The position numbers and the translations under genes were made by a program. Of a DNA stretch of 64,000 bases, positions 24,370 through 32,044 are shown piece by piece. Numbering within the stretch: position 1 is the stretch's first letter; each line of letters starts with the position of its first letter. The stretch comes from Nitrospira sp. (lineage in GTDB: Bacteria; Nitrospirota; Nitrospiria; Nitrospirales; Nitrospiraceae). The DNA lies in the NCBI GenBank assembly GCA_016873455.1, contig VGXE01000008.1, positions 1 through 64,000 on the forward strand, given 5' to 3'. The notes beneath the pieces were generated by a model. The model was not told the origin of the DNA. It ran no database searches and saw nothing but the letters and a program-made list of their open reading frames with translations.

Positions 24370-25278
24370 ATGCCCATGGCGCAACCATCCACCACGGTGG
24401 CCTATGGGGCCGTCGTGCTTGCGGCGGTGCTCTGGGGCGGCTCGATCGTGGCGCAGAAGATGGCCCTGGGGTCCTTTTCCGCCGTGGAGGCCTCGGTCCT
24501 CCGCGACATCGGCGGATTGGTGATTCTCTTGGCAACCTGGTGGTGGCAGGAGCGAGGCACCTTCCACATCACCTGGCCCGACGCCCGCTTGCTGGGTCTG
24601 CTCGGCCTGGGTGTCTTGGGCAATCATCTGCTGATTCTGATGGGGCTGAATTATGTGAGCGGAGCCGTGGGTGGCGTCATTATCGGGGCCAGTCCGGTTG
24701 TGACGACGCTGCTCTCCGCGATGTTGATTCGTGACGTGCCGTTGCGTGCGGTCTGGCTGGGTGCCTTGCTTTCGTTTGCCGGTGTCGGGTTGGTATCGGT
24801 TGCAGGATTTCAGGCTGCCGGAGAGCAACCGTTGCTCGGCGGCACCCTGGTGTTCCTTGGTGTGCTCAGTTGGGCGCTGTACAGCATCGGCAGCCGGACG
24901 ATCATGGAGCGGGTGTCGGCGCTGACCGTCAACTGGACGACGCTGTTGGTCGCGACGGTGTTGCAAATCCCGCTGCTGTGGACCGATCGAAAAATGATGG
25001 ATGCGGGCCTGGCGTCGGTCACGACGTCCGATTGGCTGGCGCTCGGCTATCTGGTGGTGTTTGCCACAGCGGTGGCGCAGCAGGCCTGGCTGTTCGGCGT
25101 GAAGGGGGTCGGTCCCTCGCGGGCCTCGGTTTTGGGGAACCTGACACCGGTTGCCGCCATCGGATTGTCCGCACTGATTCTGCACGAGTCAGTCGGCGTG
25201 ATCGAACTCCTTGGGATCGGCTTCATCTTAGCCGGTGTCTGGGCGGTCAATCGGCAAACGGCTGAGGTTCACGGCTAG
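24370..25278 (+). CDS. EamA-family (drug/metabolite) transporter
   Basis: A 302-residue protein with ten predicted membrane helices in two EamA repeats; the second repeat begins about residue 150 (LLGGTLVFLGVLSWALYSIG). It ends in a short polar tail. EamA proteins export amino acids, metabolites or drugs; the substrate is not predictable. The ATG at 24370 is used, with a second ATG two codons on. Divergent from the RND operon and probably alone in its unit. Confidence 0.85.
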   Translation: MPMAQPSTTVAYGAVVLAAVLWGGSIVAQKMALGSFSAVEASVLRDIGGLVILLATWWWQERGTFHITWPDARLLGLLGLGVLGNHLLILMGLNYVSGAVGGVIIGASPVVTTLLSAMLIRDVPLRAVWLGALLSFAGVGLVSVAGFQAAGEQPLLGGTLVFLGVLSWALYSIGSRTIMERVSALTVNWTTLLVATVLQIPLLWTDRKMMDAGLASVTTSDWLALGYLVVFATAVAQQAWLFGVKGVGPSRASVLGNLTPVAAIGLSALILHESVGVIELLGIGFILAGVWAVNRQTAEVHG

Positions 25279-25414
25279 TACCTGTCCGTCGGGTCTCGAT
25301 CCCAGCCCCTACAGTGGAGTATCATGGGCCTCCTGGCGACAATGTTGTCGTGGCACGGTCGTCCAGCTCTCCTTGCATCAGAAGCCATCGTGCCTTGCCG
25401 GATGACGCACGGTC

Positions 25415-26869
25415 ATGAACAGTAAATATGCTCAGATCCTGATTCCGTTGGTCGTGGCCGCAACGGTCATCATCGACGTGCTGATCTCAATCGGTTACGA
25501 GGTCTGGGTTGGGTATGCGTTTGCCGTCCTGTTGTGCCTGTGGATCGAATGGTCGAGCGCGCCGTACATTGTGGCGGCGGTCGCCACGGTGTTGTTGCAG
25601 GTCGGGTTCATCCTCTCTGCTCCCAGCAGCGCGCCGGACCTTGCCGTGTTCAACCGTCTGGTGGGTGCGGCTCTTGTCTGGGTCACGGCCGGACTGGTGT
25701 GGCGCGCCAAACTGGCGAAGCTCGACGATGCGACGAGGCGATTGGGGGCAATCGTGGAAAGCAGCAGCGATGCCATCCTGAGTGTGACGCCAGATGGATT
25801 TGTGACCACGTGGAATGCGGGAGCGGAGGGGATTTTTGGGTATACCGCCGGTGAAATGATCGGTGGGTCGATTCTGACGTTGATTCCGCCGCATCGCGAG
25901 AAAGACAAGAAATGGTTGCTCTCCACGGTACGGGGCGTGCAGACGATTCATACCTATGACGCCGTGCGGTTGACCAAGGATGGCCGGAGCATCGATGTCT
26001 CGGTCACCGTCTCTCCGCTCAGGGATGCGGCTGGTCAGTTCGTCGGCGTGTCGGAAATCGTTCGAGATATCAGCGAGCAGAAACGCGCGCAAACCTTTCT
26101 GCGACAAGCCCACGAGCGGCTGGAGATCAAGGTGCAGGAACGCACCGTTGAATTAAGCGGTGCCAACCATTCTCTTCGAGAACTGTCCAGCCGGCTTATG
26201 CAGGTGCAGGAGGAAGAACGAAGCCGGCTCGCCCGCGATCTGCACGATGAAATCGGACAACTATTGACCGCGCTGAAAATTGATTTGCAAGAAGTCCAGC
26301 ATGGCGAAGTGGGGCAAGCCCATGCCGGGGCCCTCACGGACAGTCTGGCGCTGGTGGACCATCTGCTGACTCAAGTGCGCACACTGGCCCTGGATCTGCG
26401 GCCGTCTCTCCTCGACGATTTGGGCTTGGTGCCGGCGCTGCGGTGGTATGCGAACCGGCAGGCAAAACGGAACGGATGGACCCTCTCGCTCTCCGTGGAG
26501 GGCATGGCCAGACGGGTGCCTGTCCCGATCGAGGTGGCGTGCTTTCGCATTGCGCAGGAGGCGCTCACCAACGTCGCGAAGTATGCGAGGGCAAAGACCA
26601 TCGATCTCACGTTACATCGGCAGGAGGAGGATGTGACGCTGGTCATTCAAGACGATGGTGTGGGCTTCGACGTGGTATCCGCGCGGCAGCGGGCGCAAGA
26701 GGGACAATCCATCGGACTGCTCGGCATGGAAGAACGGGTCAGGCTGGCGGGCGGTATCTTGGAAATTTCTTCGACGGCGGGCCGCGGGACCACGATCCTG
26801 CTTCGATTCCCGCTCTCGGATCCTGATCCCGCCGAGCCGCGTCGTACGGCTGAGGTGATGTCCACATGA
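25415..26869 (+). CDS. PAS-containing membrane histidine kinase (NarX/LuxR-partner type)
   Basis: A 484-residue kinase. Residues 1-95 contain several membrane helices without a large periplasmic domain. A PAS domain follows (AIVESSSDAILSVTPDGFVT, about 110-230), then a coiled coil and a HisKA_3 domain with the phosphorylated histidine in ARDLHDEIGQLLTALK, and an HATPase with VIQDDGVGFD. The stop overlaps the start of the next gene (ATGA), a LuxR-type regulator, so the pair forms a two-component system. The signal is unknown; the membrane and PAS parts suggest redox or membrane-state sensing. Confidence 0.9.
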   Translation: MNSKYAQILIPLVVAATVIIDVLISIGYEVWVGYAFAVLLCLWIEWSSAPYIVAAVATVLLQVGFILSAPSSAPDLAVFNRLVGAALVWVTAGLVWRAKLAKLDDATRRLGAIVESSSDAILSVTPDGFVTTWNAGAEGIFGYTAGEMIGGSILTLIPPHREKDKKWLLSTVRGVQTIHTYDAVRLTKDGRSIDVSVTVSPLRDAAGQFVGVSEIVRDISEQKRAQTFLRQAHERLEIKVQERTVELSGANHSLRELSSRLMQVQEEERSRLARDLHDEIGQLLTALKIDLQEVQHGEVGQAHAGALTDSLALVDHLLTQVRTLALDLRPSLLDDLGLVPALRWYANRQAKRNGWTLSLSVEGMARRVPVPIEVACFRIAQEALTNVAKYARAKTIDLTLHRQEEDVTLVIQDDGVGFDVVSARQRAQEGQSIGLLGMEERVRLAGGILEISSTAGRGTTILLRFPLSDPDPAEPRRTAEVMST

Positions 26870-27519
26870 GCCGTCTGCGAGTGATGATTGTCGAGGATCA
26901 TGCATTGGTTCGGGCCGGGATGCGGGCTCTGTTGGAAAAGATTGACGGCATCGAAGTCGTGTCCGCCGTGGGAGACGGATGGGAAGCCGTCAAGGCCGTA
27001 CAGACCGACGCTCCGGATCTGGTGCTGATGGATATTGCGATGCCGGAATTGAACGGGCTCGACGCGACCTCCAGGATCGTCAAGGAATCTCCCGCCACCC
27101 GTGTGATCTTGCTGTCAATGTACGCCAATGAAGAGTATCTCCAACAGGCTCTGCAATCGGGGGCGTCGGGATACCTCTTGAAGGGGGCCGAGCTGGCTGA
27201 GCTGGAGTTGGCCATTAAGGCGGTGAGCAGGGGCGAATCCTATCTGACCCCGGCGGTGGCCAAGTATGCGATCGAGGCGTATCGAGATAAGTCCGATGGC
27301 CCCACCGGTCCTTTGGCCAAACTCAGCATGCGCCAGCGTGAAATCTTGCAACTCATTGCGGAGGGTCATACCACCAAAGATATCGCGCAGCGTCTCAACG
27401 TGAGTGTGAAGACCGTCGAAACCCATCGGGCTCACCTGATGGAGCGGCTCGAAATTCACGATGTACCCGGGCTTGTCCGCTTTGCGGTGCGTGTTGGATT
27501 GATTCAGCCGGATTCGTAA
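26866..27519 (+). CDS. NarL/FixJ-type response regulator
   Basis: A 217-residue regulator with a receiver domain (MIVEDHALVRAGM; phosphorylated aspartate in LVLMDIAMPELNG; lysine in GYLLKGAE) and a C-terminal LuxR-type helix-turn-helix (LSMRQREILQLIAEGHTTKD and LNVSVKTVETHRAHLMERL). It is translationally coupled to the kinase and should be its partner and a DNA-binding regulator. Targets are unknown. A hairpin 69 bases after the stop may end the transcript. Confidence 0.92.
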   Translation: MSRLRVMIVEDHALVRAGMRALLEKIDGIEVVSAVGDGWEAVKAVQTDAPDLVLMDIAMPELNGLDATSRIVKESPATRVILLSMYANEEYLQQALQSGASGYLLKGAELAELELAIKAVSRGESYLTPAVAKYAIEAYRDKSDGPTGPLAKLSMRQREILQLIAEGHTTKDIAQRLNVSVKTVETHRAHLMERLEIHDVPGLVRFAVRVGLIQPDS

Positions 27520-27587
27520 CTTCTCCGTCATTCATCCTGCAGTCCCTCCATGAACTCGGTCATCTTCTTCAGGGATCATTCTCCCTG

Positions 27588-27608
27588 CCATCAGGGTTTC
27601 CCTGATGG
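27588..27608 (+). terminator. Hairpin after the NarL-like gene
   Basis: CCATCAGGG (27588-27596) and CCCTGATGG (27600-27608) form a perfect 9-bp stem with a three-base loop, followed by GTTTCTTCTG. The T-tract is poor, so it may be a weak terminator or a processing signal. Confidence 0.5.
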
Positions 27609-27640
27609 GTTTCTTCTGTCGCTTCTGACATGCTATCCCC

Positions 27641-28096
27641 ATGGAGAGGCCAACGAGCAGCGCATGGGAGCCCAAGCTTGGAACGCATCGGGCAGAGCTG
27701 ACGCAGACGGGGCCTCTTCGTACGCTGTTGGTCGACGATAGCCTGGAGATGCTGCGGCGCCTGGAACAGTGGCTTGGCGGCCATCCCATATTCGAAATCG
27801 TTGGAAAGGCCTATTCGGGACCCGATGCCGTCTCTCAGTCGCGTGCGCTTCACCCGGATCTCGTTGTGATGGACGTGAAGATGCCGCTGATGAATGGGCC
27901 TGAGGCGGCCATCAAGATGAAAACCGATGTCCATGGGCCGACGGTGATCCTAACCTCGTTTTTTGACCTGCCTGAGGCCTATACGGACCCTGCGTGGGAA
28001 GCCGATGCCTTTCTCAGGAAGGACGCGCTTCATGAAGAGTTGCTTCCGACCGTGGCTCGGCTCTTTCCCGCGTTGCAAGGATTCACGGAGGCGTAA
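27641..28096 (+). CDS. Stand-alone receiver-domain protein
   Basis: A 151-residue protein with an N-terminal extension of about 25 residues and one receiver domain: LLVDDSLEMLRRL holds the acidic pair, LVVMDVKMPLMNG the phosphorylated aspartate, VILTSFF the switch threonine or serine, and AFLRKDAL the lysine. There is no output domain. It lies 121 bases after the NarL-like regulator and may take phosphate from the same kinase. Two small genes follow on the same strand. Confidence 0.85.
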   Translation: MERPTSSAWEPKLGTHRAELTQTGPLRTLLVDDSLEMLRRLEQWLGGHPIFEIVGKAYSGPDAVSQSRALHPDLVVMDVKMPLMNGPEAAIKMKTDVHGPTVILTSFFDLPEAYTDPAWEADAFLRKDALHEELLPTVARLFPALQGFTEA

Positions 28097-28121
28097 CTGT
28101 CACCACCCGAAAGGAGTTGCT

Positions 28122-28349
28122 ATGACCTGTGAACGCTGCAAAGGGAGGATGATGCCGCAACGGTGCATTGACCACAGCGCTCAGGAAGAGCAAGTTCGAG
28201 AGCGGTCTTGGCTGTGTATGAATTGCGGGAATGTCGTGGACTCGGTCATTTTGCAGAACCGAACCGTGCAACAAACGATGCCGATACCACAAGGCCGGCG
28301 TCCGCATGGCCCACCCATGAGACGCTTTGATCCGTGCCGAGCCTTTTAA
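28122..28349 (+). CDS. Small zinc-ribbon protein
   Basis: A 75-residue protein with two knuckles, CERC near the start (MTCERCKGRMMPQRCIDHS) and CMNC about 30 residues on (WLCMNCGNVVDS), then a basic, proline-rich tail. The spacing fits a zinc ribbon. AAGGAG lies five to six bases before the ATG at 28122. Proteins of this type are common as small unknown genes; binding of nucleic acid or protein is possible. It lies 25 bases after the receiver gene. Confidence 0.75.
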   Translation: MTCERCKGRMMPQRCIDHSAQEEQVRERSWLCMNCGNVVDSVILQNRTVQQTMPIPQGRRPHGPPMRRFDPCRAF

Positions 28350-28378
28350 GCGGCATCTCGGGAGAAAGGGGGAGCCCT

Positions 28379-28651
28379 ATGCATGTCAAGGGATTCATTA
28401 TCGAAGACGACCAGGGGCGGGAAATCGTGGCGTTGTGTGAGCCACTTTCTGTGGCCTCGGCGAAGACGTTTTCGATTCGAGGCTGGCAGCGGCTGCGGCT
28501 GGTTCCGCTGCGGCATACGAAACGGGAATATCGCCAAATTGTGGGGGGCGTGGAGGCCACGCTGCACGATTTGCTGGACCACCTTCCGAGATCCAGTGAG
28601 GGCGCAGAGACGTCGTCTCCCAAGAAGGTCGGCGCCGCAACGTCCGTCTGA
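28379..28651 (+). CDS. Small uncharacterised protein
   Basis: A 90-residue soluble protein starting MHVKGFIIEDDQGREIVALC. It has a mixed alpha/beta look, a basic middle (LRLVPLRHTKREYRQIVGG) and a serine-rich tail. I do not recognise a family. GGGGGAG before the ATG at 28379 supports expression, and it follows the zinc-ribbon gene by 29 bases, probably in the same unit. Confidence 0.6.
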   Translation: MHVKGFIIEDDQGREIVALCEPLSVASAKTFSIRGWQRLRLVPLRHTKREYRQIVGGVEATLHDLLDHLPRSSEGAETSSPKKVGAATSV

Positions 28652-28786
28652 AGCATAGTGAGGGACACCCCATTCCTGTCATTGTAGCCAGGTGTTCTGG
28701 CTATTCGGCCCATCTCGTCTCATAGATAGCCGTCAGAATTCTCCTCGCCCTACTCAGTTCACTTACAGTATGATGACCCTCCTTAA
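28652..28786. other. Intergenic stretch with a small hairpin
   Basis: No gene is visible. TAGCCAG (28685-28691) and CTGGCTA (28697-28703) form a perfect 7-bp stem with a five-base loop, perhaps a weak transcript end. The rest is unremarkable and leads into the inverted-repeat element at 28787. Confidence 0.4.
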
Positions 28787-29015
28787 GCCCGCATGATTCA
28801 TGAACACTTCTGCTGCAATCGCCGATCCGCTGTTCCGACAAGCCTGCGGCCGGTGGGCTCGCCCCTCGGACTCTCGACGTACTGCATGAGTACGCCTCAG
28901 GTCCTCAGGGCTCCGCGCGCCGGTTTCACGACGCAGCTTGGCGATTTCGTCCCTCGACGGTGCTCGGGACCCTGAGCTTGTCGAAGGGCGACGAACTGTC
29001 ATGAATGATGCGGGC
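28787..29015. repeat. MITE-like element with 17-bp terminal inverted repeats
   Basis: GCCCGCATGATTCATGA at 28787-28803 and TCATGAATGATGCGGGC at 28999-29015 are inverted copies with one mismatch. The 195 bases between them hold no convincing gene. They include a GTCCCTCGACGGTGCTCGGG segment followed by ACCCTGAGCTTGTCGAAGGG, which I know as a widely dispersed repeat type. The right end lies only five bases before the ribosome binding site of the next gene, so the element may influence its expression. Confidence 0.55.
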
Positions 29016-29033
29016 TAGACAGGGAGGACCGCC

Positions 29034-29426
29034 GTGTTGGAACAACGCATCGAAGAGGTCACTGAAGCCAACCGAAGATTTTACGCGGCATTCGAGAGTC
29101 TTGACATTGCCAAGATGGATGAGGTCTGGGCCCATCAGGACTATGTCACCTGCATCCATCCTGGCTGGACGATTCGGTCGGGATGGCCTGCCGTCCGCGA
29201 TTCCTGGGTGCTGATCTTCAACAATACCTTCTCCATGAAATTCGACCTCACCGATGTGATGGTGCAGGTGGCGGGGGATATTGCCTGGGTGCTCTGTGTG
29301 GAAAACCTGACCACGCAGCAGTCCGACGAACCGCAGCAGGCGAAGGTGCTGGCGACGAATCTCTACGAGCGCATCGGCGACGAGTGGTTGTTGATTCATC
29401 ATCATGGGTCGGCGGTGATGGGGTGA
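29034..29426 (+). CDS. NTF2/SnoaL-like protein
   Basis: A 130-residue protein of the nuclear-transport-factor-2 fold: N-terminal helices (IEEVTEANRRFYAAFESLDI), WAHQDYVTCIHPGW with the usual aromatic and histidine residues, and beta strands ending NLYERIGDEWLLIHHHGS. The family includes small-molecule-binding proteins and enzymes; no catalytic set stands out. The start codon is GTG with AGGGAGG six bases before it. The gene sits alone between two repeat regions. Confidence 0.8.
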   Translation: MLEQRIEEVTEANRRFYAAFESLDIAKMDEVWAHQDYVTCIHPGWTIRSGWPAVRDSWVLIFNNTFSMKFDLTDVMVQVAGDIAWVLCVENLTTQQSDEPQQAKVLATNLYERIGDEWLLIHHHGSAVMG

Positions 29427-29451
29427 GAGCGCGGGCGGCCTAGTGGTCTCC

Positions 29452-29870
29452 CGTGCTCGCCCAACGCGCGGCCTCAGAAGGCCCTTGTTGGATGCGCGCA
29501 GTTAGGAGACTACTAGGCCGCCCGCGTGGTGAGAGGAGTGTAGAAGAAATAGGCGGTGCTCCCTCAATGCGCGCAATCGAAACACCCCCAGGCCCTAGCC
29601 CTTGGTGGTGGTAAGGATAGAAGTGCTCGCGGATCGCGCGCTCAGCTGGGAAACGCGGCGTCTCGGCGCCGCGAGGGTGGGCGGGTGAGGACCGGAGGTA
29701 GGGCCTCGATCGACGCGCGCAGTGGAGAGAGGAACCGTCCCATCCCATTGTATTGGGGGGAGGGGAAAGAAAAGGTGTGCTCGCTGAGGGCGCACACAAG
29801 AACAATCGGATTGAGAAATTACGGGCGGTGCTCCCTCAATGCGCGCAATTAGGAGCCGATGAGGCCGTCT
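29452..29870. repeat. Degenerate intergenic repeat array
   Basis: This GC-rich 420-base region holds no convincing gene but at least five copies of a GTGCTC(G/C)C word (near 29453, 29557, 29623, 29777, 29829), usually followed by a GCGCGCA-like word. Two segments are identical over 26 bases (29552-29577 and 29824-29849, beginning GGCGGTGCTCCC and ending GCGCGCAAT). Spacing is irregular, so it is not a CRISPR. On the minus strand the repeat keeps reading ARIEGAPP or ARIQQG, which could reflect an old coding origin or chance. Confidence 0.6.
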
Positions 29871-29976
29871 GGTTAAGGAACCAAGGAGCATATCGACAGT
29901 ATACTCATAGGCTCGCGGTCAGCTGGACCTTGAATGAGTTAGACTGTGAGAGACGGAATCCGTAGGGGTGTCCCTC

Positions 29977-30249
29977 ATGATCAAGGACTTTGAGGAATTT
30001 AAGCGGCGCAGAGAAGATGATTTGACAAGGGTCTAGTGCGCTAGCTGCCGAAAGCTTATCTTGGCCACCTCGACTCGATGTGATTACTGCAAGGTCCACT
30101 TTAGTGGCGAAGCGTGGCAGTTTGTCAGAGAAACGCGGAGAGAGGCGGATGATCCTCACAGCCGGCAAAAGAAACTGCTGGTGGTCCTAGGCATTGGTCT
30201 GCTAGTGCTCTTGACGCTTGCTGTAGTGGCTGGGATGTTGCTGCCATAA
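29977..30249 (+). pseudogene. Zinc-ribbon membrane protein interrupted by an in-frame amber codon
   Basis: One continuous frame runs from ATG 29977 (AGGGG ribosome binding site) to 30249 with a single TAG at 30034-30036. Before it is MIKDFEEFKRRREDDLTRV; after it CASCRKLILATSTRCDYC, a complete CxxC...CxxC zinc ribbon, then a basic stretch and one membrane helix (LLVVLGIGLLVLLTLAVVAG). The codon before CASC is most simply a CAG changed to TAG. A 62-residue product could still start at TTG 30061 but would lack the first knuckle. Either a recent pseudogene, a sequencing error, or readthrough. Confidence 0.7.
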
Positions 30250-30309
30250 GATGATTAGGTGGCTAGACAAAGGCGAAACTTTGACGTTTGAAGTCTGCAT
30301 CACTTGCCC

Positions 30310-30777
30310 ATGACTCCCGTTGTCCATCCCGCAGCGCTTGGCGACATTGAGCAACTCGTTCCACTCTTCGACGCCTACAGACAGTTCTATGGGCAGCAGT
30401 CGGATTTGATTGTTGCTCGGAGGTTTTTGAGTGAGCGGCTGTCGCGTCATGAGTCAGTTGTGCTGATCGCTGAAGATCCGAACGGAGTCGCCATCGGATT
30501 TGCGCAGGTGTTTCCCAGCTTCTCCTCGATCCTCGCCGCGCCGATCGCTATTCTCCACGATCTGTTTGTTGTGCCTGCTGTGCGTCGACGCGGTGTCGGC
30601 ACGATGTTGTTGAAGGAGGCTATGGAAAGCGCTCGTGCCGCTGGTGCTGTTCGTCTAGAGTTGGCCACGGCGATCACGAACGAGCCGGCTCAGCGCCTGT
30701 ACGAGAAATTCGGCTGGAAGCGAGACGATGAGTTTTATGTGTATGGTGTTTCGCTCACGGGCGAGAGGAGTCTGTGA
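30310..30777 (+). CDS. GNAT-family N-acetyltransferase
   Basis: A 155-residue acetyltransferase. The acetyl-CoA motif is visible in ILHDLFVVPAVRRRGVGTMLLK (with RRRGVG), followed by LELATAITNEPAQRLYEKFGW, the usual C-terminal part of the fold. Substrate unknown. The ATG at 30310 is used; a TTG two codons earlier is possible. The stop overlaps the ATG of the next gene by one base, so the pair is coupled. Confidence 0.88.
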   Translation: MTPVVHPAALGDIEQLVPLFDAYRQFYGQQSDLIVARRFLSERLSRHESVVLIAEDPNGVAIGFAQVFPSFSSILAAPIAILHDLFVVPAVRRRGVGTMLLKEAMESARAAGAVRLELATAITNEPAQRLYEKFGWKRDDEFYVYGVSLTGERSL

Positions 30778-31697
30778 TGAGGATCGTGTCGTTATTGCCG
30801 AGTGCGACGGAAATCGTCTGTGCCCTGGGTCTTGACGATCAACTCGTCGGCGTCTCGCACGAGTGCGATTACCCACCGTCGGTGCAGCGGTTGCCCAAGG
30901 TCACGAAGACGCTCATTCCGGCTGATATGACCAGCGGTGAAATTGACCGGCTGGTGAGTGAGCAGCTCAACACGACGAAGGCCCTGTATCAGCTCGATCT
31001 GCCACTGCTCAGAACATTACAGCCTGATGTGATTGTGACGCAGTCGCTGTGCGATGTCTGTGCGGTCTCGCCAAACGACGTGCAGGTTGCCTTGGCACAG
31101 TTGCCTGGCACGCCACATGTCGTCAATCTTGCGCCACAATCCTTGGACGGCCTGTTCGAGGCGATCCGACAAGTAGCTTCTGCTATGGGTGTTTCCGCTG
31201 ATCACATCATCCGCCAGTTGCGGGGACGAGTCGAGGCGGTGGGAATACGGTCGGCTGGCGTGTCCGAACGCCCCCGAGTCACGTTCTTGGAATGGCTTGA
31301 TCCGCCGTTTTCAGGCGGGCATTGGAATCCCGAACTTGTCCGGTTGGCTGGCGGCATCGAAGAACTCAGCATCGAGGGCCGTCCGTCGCGTCGGCTTCGT
31401 TGGGAAGAGATATGTGCGTGGCGACCGGAAGCCATCGTCATTGCCTGTTGCGGGTTGACTGTGGAACGGACGCGGCAAGATTTGGCAGGGCTTCAGTCGA
31501 TTGTCGGGTGGAATGCGTTGCCGGCCGTTCAAGCCAATCGGGTCTATGTGGCAGACGGTTCGCAGTATTTCAATCGGCCAGGGCCTCGCCTGGTTGACAG
31601 TCTCGAACTCTTGGCCCACGCGCTTCATCCGGCTCTTCATCCGTTACGGCCTGGTTTGTCCGCGCTCCATCGCCTGTCGGGATTGAGCTGCGCGTGA
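30777..31697 (+). CDS. Cobalamin/siderophore-binding-protein-like protein (BtuF type) without signal peptide
   Basis: A 306-residue protein of the periplasmic binding protein fold used for vitamin B12 and siderophores: MRIVSLLPSATEIVCALGL, VGVSHECDYPP, LQPDVIVTQSLCDVCAVSPN and WNALPAVQANRVYVADGSQY are family landmarks. It starts directly with the mature fold and has no signal peptide, so as annotated it is cytoplasmic. Many genomes hold such soluble versions without permease genes, and none is here. GGAG lies six bases before the ATG, and the gene overlaps the GNAT stop. Confidence 0.8.
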   Translation: MRIVSLLPSATEIVCALGLDDQLVGVSHECDYPPSVQRLPKVTKTLIPADMTSGEIDRLVSEQLNTTKALYQLDLPLLRTLQPDVIVTQSLCDVCAVSPNDVQVALAQLPGTPHVVNLAPQSLDGLFEAIRQVASAMGVSADHIIRQLRGRVEAVGIRSAGVSERPRVTFLEWLDPPFSGGHWNPELVRLAGGIEELSIEGRPSRRLRWEEICAWRPEAIVIACCGLTVERTRQDLAGLQSIVGWNALPAVQANRVYVADGSQYFNRPGPRLVDSLELLAHALHPALHPLRPGLSALHRLSGLSCA

Positions 31698-31702
31698 CGG
31701 GC

Positions 31703-31942
31703 CTACGGAGTGGACTTAGAGACGGCCGGCACGTCGTCGAGGCGAAGGGTTTTCCGCCATTCGGCGGCGATGGTATCGCGTTCGTCCATAGTCATGGCGG
31801 CGTATTTGTGAAACATCTGTGGGCCTCGGCGGCGTCGCCAGGTGAGAAAGTTGAGGAAGTGATCTTTGCAGACAGAACGGGTACCGGCAGGGGCATAAGG
31901 TTTGGCTTTGCAGTCTGGAATGCAGCAGCTGGAGTCGTGCAT
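31703..31942 (-). CDS. Small Cys-rich uncharacterised protein
   Basis: A 79-residue protein beginning MHDSSCCIPDCKAKPYAPAG. Cysteines in CCIPDC and VCKDHF look like a small zinc or iron knuckle (C-C-x3-C ... C-x2-H). A basic helix follows (FLNFLTWRRRRGPQMFHKYA). GAGG lies eight bases before the ATG. I do not recognise a named family. It is convergent with the BtuF-like gene, whose stop is five bases away. Confidence 0.6.
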   Translation of the reverse strand: MHDSSCCIPDCKAKPYAPAGTRSVCKDHFLNFLTWRRRRGPQMFHKYAAMTMDERDTIAAEWRKTLRLDDVPAVSKSTP

Positions 31943-32044
31943 CGAAAAATCCTCGTCCAATGTCGTGCAGTATGCCGGTCGGCTTCTCAGATTTTCAAGG
32001 CCTGTGCTTGACCTCCTTTCAGCCATGAGTTAGGACATTCCTTC

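Noticed and set aside
29452-29870. Repeats that could be taken for a CRISPR array
   Set aside because: Repeat lengths and spacings are irregular, repeats are degenerate apart from one pair, and no cas genes are nearby.
30061-30249. A separate 62-residue gene starting at TTG
   Set aside because: The same frame continues upstream through a single TAG to an ATG with a good ribosome binding site and supplies the missing first zinc knuckle, so I treat the whole as one interrupted gene.
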